This document shows positions 9,814 to 18,293 of a DNA stretch of 64,000 nt, piece by piece. Each line of letters begins with the position of its first letter. Positions within the stretch are counted from its first letter, which is position 1. The DNA comes from an uncultured Paraprevotella sp. (lineage in GTDB: Bacteria; Bacteroidota; Bacteroidia; Bacteroidales; Bacteroidaceae), in assembly GCA_944321365.1 (NCBI GenBank), contig CALULA010000001.1, positions 434,001-498,000 of the forward strand. The letters run 5' to 3'. The position numbers and the translations under genes are program-made. The notes under the pieces were generated by a model. That model worked only from the letters and a program-made list of their open reading frames with translations. It was not told the origin of the DNA and made no database searches.

Positions 9814-12183
9814 ATGGAAGAGAATTTTCTGAACGATTTGAATGACAGTCAGCGGGAGGCTGTTTTGTATAATGACGGACCTTCGCTGGTGATAGCGGGA
9901 GCCGGTTCGGGCAAAACGCGTGTGCTGACCTATAAGATTGCTTATCTGCTGGAACAGGGCGTGGCACCATGGAACATACTGGCCCTGACATTTACCAACA
10001 AGGCCGCCCGTGAGATGAAAGAGCGCATCGCCACACTCGTGGGGAAAGAGCGGGCGGACTGTCTGTGGATGGGCACTTTCCATTCTGTGTTTCTGCGCAT
10101 ACTGTCCCGCGAGGCGGAGCATATCGGTTTCGGTCCTCGTTTCACCATTTACGACCAGGCCGATTCGCGCAATCTGGTCAAGACCCTGATACGGGAGAAA
10201 GGACTCGATGATAAGGTCTATAAGCCGGCAACGGTGGCCGGACATATCTCGAACGCCAAGAACCGTCTGGTGATGCCTCAGGACTATATGGCCGATGCCT
10301 CTGCGCTGCAGGCCGACCGTTCGGCCAACATGCCGCAGACCGGACAGATTTATCGCGACTACATGGCGCGGTGCCGTCAAGGCAATGTGATGGACTTCGA
10401 CGACCTGTTGCTTTACACTTATCTGCTGCTGAAAGAGCATCCCGACGTCTGCCGGCGTTATGCCGGACAGTTTCAGTATGTGCTGGTGGACGAGTATCAG
10501 GACACGAATTATGCGCAGCACCGCATCGTGTGGGAACTGACCAAGGAACGGCAGCAGGTCTGCGTCGTGGGGGATGACGCGCAGAGCATTTACAGCTTCC
10601 GTGGAGCAAACATCGACAACATACTGAACTTCAGCCGACAATACACCAATGCGAGGATATTCAAGCTGGAACAGAATTACCGTTCTACGCAGACCATCGT
10701 CTCGGCGGCCAACAGTCTGATCCGCCACAATGGGCAGCAGATACCGAAAGAGGTGTTCAGCGAAAAGGAGAAAGGCGAACCCATCTGTCTGTTTGAAGCA
10801 TACAGCGACATAGAGGAGGCTGAATTCGTGGCGGGAAAAGTGCAGGAGCTGCGCCGCAGAGAGCATCTGGGCTATGAGGATTTTGCCGTTCTGTACCGCA
10901 CCAACGCCCAAAGCCGTACGTTTGAAGAGTCTCTCCGCAAACGGAATATTCCCTACCGGATTTATGGCGGCCTTTCGTTCTATCAGCGCAAGGAGGTGAA
11001 AGACGCGATTGCTTATTGCCGGATGGCGGTGAATCCCCACGATGAGGAAGCATTCAAACGGACGGTGAATTACCCGGCCCGTGGCATAGGGCAGACAACG
11101 TTGGACAAAATCATCCGTTGTGCTGCTGAAAACGGTGTGAGTCTGTGGAGCGTGGCGGCTCATCCGGCAGATTATTCCTTGCCGGTGGCTCAGCGGACGC
11201 TCAGCCGGATTGGGGAGTACACGGCTCTTGTCTCGTCGCTGGCGGAGGATGCGCAGCGTTCCGATGCGGCTGTGATGCTGCAACGGGCGGTACGGGAGAG
11301 CGGCATGATGCGCGAAATCATGCAGGACAGCTCGCCGGAAGGCATGAGCCGGAAAGAGAATGTGGAAGAATTGCTGAATGCGGTGTCCGCCTTTGTGAAT
11401 ACCCGCATGGAGGAAGGCCGTGCGGATGCCGTATTCCTGTCAGACTTCTTGCAGGAAGTGTCTCTGCTGAGCGACCTGGACGAAGAGCAGGGCGACGGGG
11501 GGGAGCATCGGGTCACGCTGATGACCATCCATTCCGCTAAAGGGCTGGAGTTTCCGGCCGTGTTCATCGTGGGGATGGAGGAAAACCTCTTTCCCAGCCC
11601 CATGGCCGGGGGCAGTATCCGTAGTCTGGAGGAAGAGCGGCGTTTGTTTTACGTGGCACTGACCCGTGCCGAGCGCTTCTGTTTCCTGACTTATGCCCGT
11701 AGCCGTTTCCGTTATGGCCAGACGGAGTTTTCCAATCCCAGCCGTTTCCTGCAGGACGTAGACCCGGCTTATGTGCGGATGGAACAGAAAACCAGTCGCT
11801 GGGGAGGCAGCCGCGAGGCCATGTCGCGCGACGCGACAGCTTCCTTTGCCGCCCGCATGCGTGCCGTTGCAGCCGAAGATGCGCGTGCCGATGCGCGTAT
11901 GCCGCTGACACGTGTATCCGGATTGCGTCCGTTGCCGGCAAGAACAGAGGCCGGTGAGAGCCGTCCGGTTGCTTCTGCCGGACGTCAGACGGCGGCATCC
12001 GGCGGCAACTCGGCAGCCGGACAGCTGAAAGTGGGCGACCGGATAGAGCACGAACGTTTTGGCCGTGGAGAAGTCAGACATATAGAAGGTACGGGCGAGA
12101 ACACGAAAGCCACCGTCGAGTTCCAGCATACCGGCACGAAACAACTCCTGTTGCGCTTTGCCCGTTTCAAAATTCTGAAGTAG
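9814..12183 (+). CDS. UvrD/PcrA/Rep-type 3'-5' DNA helicase
   Basis: A superfamily 1A helicase of 789 residues for repair and replication-fork processing. Motifs in order are Q motif LNDSQREAV, Walker A AGAGSGKT, motif Ia TFTNKAAREMKER, motif II VLVDEYQDTN, motif III VVGDDAQSIYSFRGA, motif IV YRSTQTIV, motif V TIHSAKGLEFPAVFIVGMEE and motif VI FYVALTRAE. The C-terminus has the Tudor-like PcrA tail (GDRIEHERFGRGEV). The start at 9814 (MEENFLNDLNDSQ) fits family alignments; an in-frame ATG at 9790 that overlaps the previous stop as ATGA is an alternative and would add eight residues. uvrD and pcrA cannot be told apart here, so no symbol is given. Array 1 lies immediately downstream. Confidence 0.95.
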   Translation: MEENFLNDLNDSQREAVLYNDGPSLVIAGAGSGKTRVLTYKIAYLLEQGVAPWNILALTFTNKAAREMKERIATLVGKERADCLWMGTFHSVFLRILSREAEHIGFGPRFTIYDQADSRNLVKTLIREKGLDDKVYKPATVAGHISNAKNRLVMPQDYMADASALQADRSANMPQTGQIYRDYMARCRQGNVMDFDDLLLYTYLLLKEHPDVCRRYAGQFQYVLVDEYQDTNYAQHRIVWELTKERQQVCVVGDDAQSIYSFRGANIDNILNFSRQYTNARIFKLEQNYRSTQTIVSAANSLIRHNGQQIPKEVFSEKEKGEPICLFEAYSDIEEAEFVAGKVQELRRREHLGYEDFAVLYRTNAQSRTFEESLRKRNIPYRIYGGLSFYQRKEVKDAIAYCRMAVNPHDEEAFKRTVNYPARGIGQTTLDKIIRCAAENGVSLWSVAAHPADYSLPVAQRTLSRIGEYTALVSSLAEDAQRSDAAVMLQRAVRESGMMREIMQDSSPEGMSRKENVEELLNAVSAFVNTRMEEGRADAVFLSDFLQEVSLLSDLDEEQGDGGEHRVTLMTIHSAKGLEFPAVFIVGMEENLFPSPMAGGSIRSLEEERRLFYVALTRAERFCFLTYARSRFRYGQTEFSNPSRFLQDVDPAYVRMEQKTSRWGGSREAMSRDATASFAARMRAVAAEDARADARMPLTRVSGLRPLPARTEAGESRPVASAGRQTAASGGNSAAGQLKVGDRIEHERFGRGEVRHIEGTGENTKATVEFQHTGTKQLLLRFARFKILK

Positions 12184-12262
12184 TCCTTTCGGTCTGAAAC
12201 GTGCTGCCGCTTGCGGTCGGTGACGGGATTTTTCATGCCGGTGCGCGGGCTGGCCGGAAGTG

Positions 12263-12358
12263 TTGCGCAAAGCCGTTTCCGTTTGTGCGCAACACCGTCG
12301 ACGCTTTTCCGCAAAGCCGTTTCCGGTCTTGCGCAACACTTCCGGCAGTTTTCCACAA
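12263..12358. repeat. 22-bp-period TTGCGCAA array 1 (five units)
   Basis: Five 8-bp cores start at 12263 TTGCGCAA, 12285 GTGCGCAA, 12307 TTCCGCAA, 12329 TTGCGCAA and 12351 TTCCACAA, each exactly 22 bp after the last with 14-bp linkers. Linkers 1 and 3 share AGCCGTTTCCG. It lies in the 408-bp gap between the helicase and rseC. The rest of the gap (12184-12262 and 12359-12550) shows no gene and no clear terminator. Short open frames on both strands across the array are low-complexity by-products of the repeat. The type is not one I recognise. Confidence 0.9.
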
Positions 12359-12555
12359 GACCGGAAGCGTTGTTCCTGTGCGGTCTTGGACATGTCGGTG
12401 CATCCCGTCCGGAGCCGTCCGGACGAGGCGGTCCTTGCAACGGCCCGCAGCCTGCAGAATCATGTGAAGGCGATGCGGAATTTTCAAGAGGTTAAAAAAT
12501 GCAAATTAAATGATTTTTCTAAGCTGGTGCCGATTATCAGTTACTAAATTAGTGC

Positions 12556-12563
12556 TACATTTG
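12556..12563 (+). promoter_or_regulatory. -7 box TACATTTG for the rseC-rnf operon
   Basis: An exact TAnnTTTG 28 bp before the rseC start, within a sharply AT-rich stretch after array 1. A second motif, TTTGTAACAT, follows at once. It probably drives the whole seven-gene unit, since no other promoter-like box is seen inside it. Confidence 0.65.
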
Positions 12564-12591
12564 CATCACTTTGTAACATAGAGTTTGCAAA

Positions 12592-13011
12592 ATGGGGCAA
12601 ATGATTAAACATCGTGGTACTGTGGAAAGCGTAACCGGGAAACACATCAGCGTGCGGATCGTCCAGACATCAGCCTGTTCGGCTTGTGGAGCCAGACGGT
12701 TGTGCAATGCGGCGGAAAGCAAAGAAAAGCTGATCCGGGTGGAAACATCCGACACATCTTCCTACCGGGCAGGCGATGAGGTGCTGTTGACGGGCAGCAT
12801 CGGTATGGGACTTGCTGCCGTATGGTGGGCCTATATCCTGCCTTTGCTCCTCCTTTTGCTTGTTTTGTTCTTTTCTGTGTGGGTTACCAGTAGCGAGCCG
12901 GCAGGAGCGTTGCTGGCGTTGTGCGTGCTGGCGGTTTATTATGGCCTGCTGTATGCAAACAGGAAAAGATGGACAAATAAGTTTTCATTTACCATAAAAC
13001 ATTTAAATTAA
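12592..13011 (+). CDS. rseC: SoxR-reducing system protein RseC family
   Basis: A 139-residue inner-membrane protein. The N-terminal cytoplasmic part carries a Cys cluster (ACSACGARRLCNA, about residues 22-34). Two adjacent hydrophobic helices follow (about 70-92 and 97-117). RseC/RsxC-associated proteins of this length accompany Rnf/Rsx clusters, where they are linked to reduction of SoxR-type iron-sulfur proteins in proteobacteria; no SoxR is visible here, so its exact role is unknown. It is the first gene of the operon, with rnfB 10 bp downstream. Confidence 0.9.
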   Translation: MGQMIKHRGTVESVTGKHISVRIVQTSACSACGARRLCNAAESKEKLIRVETSDTSSYRAGDEVLLTGSIGMGLAAVWWAYILPLLLLLLVLFFSVWVTSSEPAGALLALCVLAVYYGLLYANRKRWTNKFSFTIKHLN

Positions 13012-13021
13012 AGACATTGTT

Positions 13022-13918
13022 ATGAATGTGATTTTGATTGCAGTCGGCATTCTGGGGGCGGTGGGACTGATTTCTTCCGTGGTGCTGTATGTCGTTTCCA
13101 AGAAATTCACGGTTGTCGAAGACGAACGCATCGGCCGTGTGGCCGAGGTTTTGCCTCAGGCAAACTGTGGCGGGTGCGGTTTTCCCGGATGTTCCGGCTT
13201 TGCTGCCGCGTGTGTGAAGGCTGCCGATGCCGGTTCGCTGGATGGAAAGTTGTGCCCGGTGGGCGGACAGGCAGTAATGGAAAAAGTGGCAGGTATATTA
13301 GGACTGGCGGTGACTGAGAGCACACCGAAGGTGGCTGTGGTGCGTTGCAACGGCACGTGTGCCAACCGTCCGCGTGTAGTGGAATATGATGGTGTGCGGA
13401 GCTGCCGCGTGCAGCTGCTGTCCGGTACGGGAGAAACGGCCTGCGCTTTCGGCTGTCTGGGAGGTGGCGACTGTGTTGCGGCCTGTCAGTTCGGGGCTTT
13501 GTCCATCAATGCCGAGACAGGTCTGCCGCAGGTCAACGAAGATTTGTGTACGGCTTGTGGAGCCTGCGTTAAGACATGCCCTCGAAAAGTGATTGAACTT
13601 CGTCCGAAGGGACCGAAGAACAGACGCATGGTGGTGATGTGTGTCAACCGTGACAAGGGAGCTGTGGCCAACAAAATATGCAAGGCTTCGTGCATAGGTT
13701 GTGGAAAATGTGTGAAAACCTGTCCGTTTGAAGCCATTACGCTGAACAATAATCTGGCTTATATTGATCCGGAAAAGTGCAAATTGTGCCGTAAGTGCGA
13801 GGAAGCCTGTCCGAAAGGTGCCATTCACGCCTTGAATTTCCCGCCGAGAAAGCCTAAGACCGAAGCTGTGACTGCGCCTGATTCAGGAACGGCGTCGGCG
13901 GTGAAAACCGAAGTCTGA
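13022..13918 (+). CDS. rnfB: Electron transport complex subunit RnfB
   Basis: The iron-sulfur entry subunit of the Rnf ferredoxin:NAD+ oxidoreductase, 298 residues. An N-terminal membrane helix (about 3-25) is followed by the Fe-S motif ANCGGCGFPGCSGFA (about 47-61) and later by three ferredoxin-type clusters: LCTACGACVKTCP, SCIGCGKCVKTCP and KCKLCRKCEEACP. An additional Cys-rich segment (CAFGCLGGGDCVAAC) lies between. The longer multi-cluster form is the anaerobe type of RnfB, which takes electrons from reduced ferredoxin. rnfC follows after 35 bp. Confidence 0.97.
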   Translation: MNVILIAVGILGAVGLISSVVLYVVSKKFTVVEDERIGRVAEVLPQANCGGCGFPGCSGFAAACVKAADAGSLDGKLCPVGGQAVMEKVAGILGLAVTESTPKVAVVRCNGTCANRPRVVEYDGVRSCRVQLLSGTGETACAFGCLGGGDCVAACQFGALSINAETGLPQVNEDLCTACGACVKTCPRKVIELRPKGPKNRRMVVMCVNRDKGAVANKICKASCIGCGKCVKTCPFEAITLNNNLAYIDPEKCKLCRKCEEACPKGAIHALNFPPRKPKTEAVTAPDSGTASAVKTEV

Positions 13919-13953
13919 TACAATTTTGATTACCAACTTAAAAAACATATATC

Positions 13954-15297
13954 GTGAAAACGTTTAAAATAGGTGGGGTACATCCATCTGAAAATAAGCT
14001 TTCTGCCACCAGTCCGATACGGCGTTCCGGATTGCCGAAGCAGGCCGTATTTTCGCTTTATCAGCACATCGGTGCCCCGGCAAAACCGGTTGTGGCTAAA
14101 GGCGACACCGTAAAGGTCGGAACGGTGCTGGCAGAAGCCGACGGATTTGTGTCTGTTCCGGTCCATTCATCCGTGTCGGGCAGGGTCAGTAAAATTGATG
14201 CCGTGGTGGACGCCAGCGGTTATCGCCGTCCGGCTATCTTCGTCGACGTCGAGGGGGATGAGTGGGAAGAGTCTATCGACCGCTCCGATGCTGTGGTGCC
14301 TTTGGCCGGACGTCCGGACCTGACTGCGGAAAGCATTGTGGCTAAAATCCGGGAAGCCGGCATCGTCGGCATGGGAGGCGCCACCTTCCCTTGCCATGTG
14401 AAACTGACGCCTCCCAAGGGGACAAAGGCCGAATGCGTCGTCATCAATGCGGTGGAGTGTGAGCCATATCTGACGGCAGACCATCGTCTGATGTTGGAAA
14501 AGCCAGAAGAGATTCTGATTGGTACTTCTCTGATCATGAAAGCCGTGGGGGTGGACAGAGGGTATATCGGTATTGAACGGAATAAACCGGACGCCATTGC
14601 GTTGCTGCAAGAAAAGGCAAAAGCATATCCTCATATAGAGATTGTCCCGCTGCAGGTTAAGTATCCGCAGGGAGGAGAGAAGCAGCTGATAGCAGCCGTC
14701 ACAGGACGCGAAGTGCCGGCACCTCCGGCATTGCCTATTCATGTCGGGGTCATAGTGCAGAATGTAGGCACGACCTTTGCCATTTATGAGGCTGTGATGA
14801 AGAACAAACCGCTGTTTGAACGGGTCATTACGGTGACAGGCAAGAATCTGCAGACGCCTTCCAATCTGCTGGCCCGCATAGGAACTCCGATGAGTCAGCT
14901 GATTGAGGAATGCGGCGGACTGCCTGATGATACGGGAAAAGTTATCGGGGGCGGCCCGATGATGGGAAAGGCCCTGCAACATCTGGATGTTCCGGTATGT
15001 AAGGGATCGTCAGGACTGTTGCTGTTGAGCGAGCGCGAATCCCGCCGCACGGCTCCGCAGCCATGTATCCGCTGTGCCAAGTGTGTCAGTGCTTGCCCGA
15101 TGGGGCTTGAGCCTTACCTCCTGGCTACGGCCTCTTCTCTGAGAAAATGGGACGTTGCTGAGGAAAACGGCATTACTTCATGTATAGAATGCGGCTCATG
15201 TCAGTTCACATGTCCGTCATTCAGACCCATTTTGGACAATGTCCGCATGGGGAAAACGACAGTCATGGCTCTTATCCGGGCCCGTAATACTAAATGA
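13954..15297 (+). CDS. rnfC: Electron transport complex subunit RnfC
   Basis: The peripheral NADH/FMN-binding subunit of Rnf, 447 residues. The N-terminal barrel-sandwich region (KGDTVKVGTVLAEADGFVSVPVHSSVSGRV) precedes the complex-I 51-kDa-like nucleotide fold (GMGGATFPCHVKL, VINAVECEPYLTADHRLML). Two [4Fe-4S] motifs close it: PCIRCAKCVSACPMG and SCIECGSCQFTCPS. The start is a GTG at 13954, with no ATG nearby that would keep the N-terminal MKTFKIGGVHP seen in relatives. rnfD follows after 15 bp. Confidence 0.97.
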   Translation: MKTFKIGGVHPSENKLSATSPIRRSGLPKQAVFSLYQHIGAPAKPVVAKGDTVKVGTVLAEADGFVSVPVHSSVSGRVSKIDAVVDASGYRRPAIFVDVEGDEWEESIDRSDAVVPLAGRPDLTAESIVAKIREAGIVGMGGATFPCHVKLTPPKGTKAECVVINAVECEPYLTADHRLMLEKPEEILIGTSLIMKAVGVDRGYIGIERNKPDAIALLQEKAKAYPHIEIVPLQVKYPQGGEKQLIAAVTGREVPAPPALPIHVGVIVQNVGTTFAIYEAVMKNKPLFERVITVTGKNLQTPSNLLARIGTPMSQLIEECGGLPDDTGKVIGGGPMMGKALQHLDVPVCKGSSGLLLLSERESRRTAPQPCIRCAKCVSACPMGLEPYLLATASSLRKWDVAEENGITSCIECGSCQFTCPSFRPILDNVRMGKTTVMALIRARNTK

Positions 15298-15312
15298 TAA
15301 AACTGATTGATT

Positions 15313-16302
15313 ATGGCAAAGAAATTGATTGTATCACTATCTCCTCACGTGCATAGCCGGGATAGTGTGCAGAAAAATATGTATGGCGTATGCATCGCAC
15401 TGATACCGGCATTGTTGGTTTCCCTTTATTTCTTCGGAGTGGGGGCGGCTGTCGTACTGGCTGCATCCGTCATTTCCTGCGTGTTTTTTGAATGGGCCAT
15501 TGCCAGATTCATCCTTCGTCGCGAAAGTCTGACGATTACCGACGGTTCGGCTGTACTGACAGGACTCTTGTTGGGCTTCAATCTGCCTTCCAACTTACCG
15601 GTATGGATTATTGTCATCGGTGCGTTGGTGGCTATCGGCGTGGGCAAGATGACGTTCGGCGGATTAGGTTGCAATCCTTTCAATCCGGCCTTGGTGGGGC
15701 GGGTGTTCCTGTTGATTTCCTTCCCTGTACAGATGACAACCTGGCCGCTTCCCGGACAGACAACCGCTTATCTGGACGCCGAGACGGGAGCCACACCGCT
15801 GTCGCTGATGAAAATGGCTATCAAGAACAATGATGCTTCTGTGCTTCAGCAAATGCCGGATGCCATAGATTTGCTTGTAGGACAGACGGGAGGCTGTCTG
15901 GGCGAGGTGAGCGCTTTGGCCTTGTTGATAGGATTGGCCTATATGCTGGCCCGCAAGATTGTCACCTGGCACATACCGGTTTCGATTCTGCTGACGGTCT
16001 TTGTCTTGTCTGGATTGCTGCATCTGTCCAATCCTGTTTATGCGTCACCGGTTACGGTCTTGCTCACCGGAGGTCTGATGTTGGGGGCATGTTTCATGGC
16101 AACAGACTATGTCACTTCGCCCATGACCCCGAAGGGGCAGATCATTTACGGCGTGTGCATCGGTTTCCTTACGGTTGTTATCCGTACTTTTGGCGCATAT
16201 CCGGAAGGCATGTCGTTCGCCATTCTGATTATGAATGCCTTTACTCCTTTGATTAATACCTATTGTAAACCTAAACGATTCGGGGAGGTTGCGAAGAAAT
16301 GA
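15313..16302 (+). CDS. rnfD: Electron transport complex subunit RnfD
   Basis: An integral membrane subunit of Rnf, 329 residues with about nine to ten helices. The GATPLSL motif (about 158-164) is the site where RnfD proteins carry a covalent FMN on threonine. The RnfD/NqrB signature GLGCNPFNPALVGR is present near residue 117. The ATG at 15313 (MAKKLIVSLSPH) is chosen over a TTG two codons upstream. The stop overlaps rnfG by 4 bp (ATGA), implying coupled translation. Confidence 0.96.
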   Translation: MAKKLIVSLSPHVHSRDSVQKNMYGVCIALIPALLVSLYFFGVGAAVVLAASVISCVFFEWAIARFILRRESLTITDGSAVLTGLLLGFNLPSNLPVWIIVIGALVAIGVGKMTFGGLGCNPFNPALVGRVFLLISFPVQMTTWPLPGQTTAYLDAETGATPLSLMKMAIKNNDASVLQQMPDAIDLLVGQTGGCLGEVSALALLIGLAYMLARKIVTWHIPVSILLTVFVLSGLLHLSNPVYASPVTVLLTGGLMLGACFMATDYVTSPMTPKGQIIYGVCIGFLTVVIRTFGAYPEGMSFAILIMNAFTPLINTYCKPKRFGEVAKK

Positions 16303-16937
16303 AAAAGTTAGAATCTTCATTAAAGAACATGGTGCTTGTGCTTACGCTGATTTCCGTCATTGCCGGTGGCGGTCTGGCGTATGTCAATATGGTGACGCAA
16401 GAACCTATTGCAGAGATAAATGCGAAGAACCTGCAGGATGGAATAAAAAGAGTAATCTTGGGAGACACTCCCGGAGAGCTGAAAGTGGACGAGCCTGTGG
16501 AGACAGACGGTTATGTGATTTATCCTACAGATAAAGGGACGGCCGTCAAGGCTGTGACCAATGGCTTTGGAGGCCCGTTGGAGGTCTTGGTAGGTTTCGA
16601 TGAATCGGGGACGATTCTGGGGTATACGATACTGTCCACAGTGGAGACTCCGGGCTTGGGAGTGAAAGCCGACACGTGGTTTCAGAAAGGTGGTAAGGGC
16701 GACATTATCGGTCTGAATCCGGGGAAGAAGGAGTTGAAAGTGTCCAAGGACGGGGGTGATATAGATGCAATTACGGCTTCGACCATCACCAGCCGGGCAT
16801 TCTTGAATGCGGTGAACGCGGCTTATCATGCCTTTAAGGGCAACACAACGGATGTGTATAGCGGTGCATCTGCCCAAAATGGAAATAAAAGTCTGTCAGG
16901 AACATCTGAAAGACAGAGAAAGGAGGAACAGAAATGA
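16299..16937 (+). CDS. rnfG: Electron transport complex subunit RnfG
   Basis: A 212-residue subunit with one N-terminal membrane anchor (about 9-31) and a periplasmic FMN-binding domain. The covalent flavin site is in DAITASTITSRAF (about 150-162), fitting the family's S(T)-x-A-T-x-(S/T) pattern, and LGVKADTWFQKGG precedes it. The C-terminal tail after residue 185 is polar and probably disordered. It overlaps rnfD and rnfE by ATGA junctions. Confidence 0.96.
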   Translation: MKKLESSLKNMVLVLTLISVIAGGGLAYVNMVTQEPIAEINAKNLQDGIKRVILGDTPGELKVDEPVETDGYVIYPTDKGTAVKAVTNGFGGPLEVLVGFDESGTILGYTILSTVETPGLGVKADTWFQKGGKGDIIGLNPGKKELKVSKDGGDIDAITASTITSRAFLNAVNAAYHAFKGNTTDVYSGASAQNGNKSLSGTSERQRKEEQK

Positions 16938-17518
16938 ATAACTTTAAAGTGCTGATGAACGGTATCATCAGAGAGAACCCCACGTTTGTTCTTTTGTTAG
17001 GTATGTGCCCTACACTGGGAACCACGTCTTCGGCCATGAACGGCATGTCTATGGGATTGGCTACCACTTTTGTGCTGGTTTGTTCCAATGTCGTTATTTC
17101 GTTGTTGAAGAATCTCATCCCGGACATGGTGCGTATTCCTGCATTCATTGTCGTTATCGCCTCTTTTGTGACGGCGTTGCAGATGTGTATGCAGGCTTTT
17201 GTTCCGGATATTTATTCCACCTTGGGCCTGTTCATTCCGCTGATTGTGGTGAATTGCATCATTCTGGGACGGGCAGAGGCCTTTGCCAGCAAGAACGGTG
17301 TCATGCCGTCTTTTTTCGACGGTTTGGGCATGGGACTTGGTTTCACTATCGCACTTACTTTGTTGGGAGCTGTTCGTGAAATACTGGGAACGGGCAAAAT
17401 ATTCGGATGTGAACTGTGGCCGGTGGACTACGGTATGCTGATGTTTGTGCTTGCACCGGGAGCTTTTATTGTTCTGGCTTATCTGATAGCCATCGTGAAT
17501 AAATTGAAAAAAGCTTAA
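16934..17518 (+). CDS. rnfE: Electron transport complex subunit RnfE
   Basis: A 194-residue membrane subunit with six helices, homologous to RnfA and to NqrD. LLGMCPTLGTTSSAMNGM near residue 17 and LIVVNCIILGRAEAFAS near 97 are the conserved half-repeat segments that carry the membrane-embedded cysteines of this family. The start overlaps rnfG by 4 bp. rnfA follows after 19 bp. Confidence 0.96.
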   Translation: MNNFKVLMNGIIRENPTFVLLLGMCPTLGTTSSAMNGMSMGLATTFVLVCSNVVISLLKNLIPDMVRIPAFIVVIASFVTALQMCMQAFVPDIYSTLGLFIPLIVVNCIILGRAEAFASKNGVMPSFFDGLGMGLGFTIALTLLGAVREILGTGKIFGCELWPVDYGMLMFVLAPGAFIVLAYLIAIVNKLKKA

Positions 17519-17537
17519 TACTTAGGAGAGTAAGGAT

Positions 17538-18149
17538 ATGGAAACAGTTTATCAATATATCATAGTATTTATCACAGCCATCTTTGTGAACAACGTTGTT
17601 CTGTCACAGATTCTCGGCATCTGTCCGTTCCTCGGCGTGTCGAAGAAGATCAATACGGCGTTGGGTATGGCCGGAGCTGTGGCTTTCGTTTTAGTGCTGG
17701 CCACGTTGGTCACCTATCTGTTGCAGTATTATGTCCTGAATCCCTGTGGACTGGCTTATATGCAGACCATTGCGTTCATTCTTGTAATTGCCGCTTTGGT
17801 GCAGATGGTGGAGATTATATTGAAGAAAGTATCGCCAGCTCTGTATCAGGCATTGGGCGTATTTCTGCCTTTGATTACGACGAACTGCGCTGTGCTGGGC
17901 GTCGCTATCCTGGTCATTCAGAAAGAGTTCAGTCTGATGATGGGAATATGGTACGCACTGAGTACGGCACTCGGCTTTGGATTGGCACTGGTCATCTTCG
18001 CCGGTATACGTGAGCAGTTGCAGATGGTAGCTATCCCTAAAGGAATGCAAGGCATGAGCATCGCATTGGTTACGGCAGGTTTGCTGGCCATGGCTTTCAT
18101 GGGGTTCAGTGGTGTGGACAATGGCTTGAAGATGTTTTTGGGAATTTGA
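17538..18149 (+). CDS. rnfA: Electron transport complex subunit RnfA
   Basis: A 203-residue six-helix membrane subunit related to RnfE/NqrE. The two inverted half-repeat motifs are SQILGICPFLGVSKKI (about 23-38) and LITTNCAVLGVAIL (about 113-126), each with the conserved membrane cysteine. It completes the Rnf complex, which couples ferredoxin oxidation by NAD+ to ion export (Na+ or H+; the ion cannot be deduced here). A strong terminator 23 bp downstream ends the operon. Confidence 0.97.
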   Translation: METVYQYIIVFITAIFVNNVVLSQILGICPFLGVSKKINTALGMAGAVAFVLVLATLVTYLLQYYVLNPCGLAYMQTIAFILVIAALVQMVEIILKKVSPALYQALGVFLPLITTNCAVLGVAILVIQKEFSLMMGIWYALSTALGFGLALVIFAGIREQLQMVAIPKGMQGMSIALVTAGLLAMAFMGFSGVDNGLKMFLGI

Positions 18150-18172
18150 GCAGAAAGTCATCCTGTTTCTTG

Positions 18173-18213
18173 TACCACCCTGCAAAGAAAATGCGGGGTG
18201 GTATTGTTTTTTT
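18173..18213 (+). terminator. Rho-independent terminator of the rseC-rnf operon
   Basis: A 12-bp stem (18173-18184 with 18192-18203, one G-T wobble) with a 7-nt loop, followed by TTG and a T7 run at 18207-18213. It is 23 bp after the rnfA stop. Confidence 0.9.
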
Positions 18214-18249
18214 ATCCCCTTAAACTATACAACTTATGATTAAATTTTG

Positions 18250-18257
18250 TATATTTG
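18250..18257 (+). promoter_or_regulatory. -7 box TATATTTG for galE
   Basis: An exact TAnnTTTG 36 bp before the galE ATG in an AT-rich segment downstream of the rnf terminator, so galE is transcribed independently. Confidence 0.7.
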
Positions 18258-18293
18258 CTTCTGTTACAAATCAAAAATCGAAACTAACAAAAG

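Noticed and set aside
12201-12547. Several overlapping short open frames on both strands across array 1 (also across arrays 2-5)
   Set aside because: 22 bp is not a multiple of three, so the translations are repeat by-products (recurring Cys-Ala-Gln / Leu-Arg-Lys patterns) with no promoter or conserved start.
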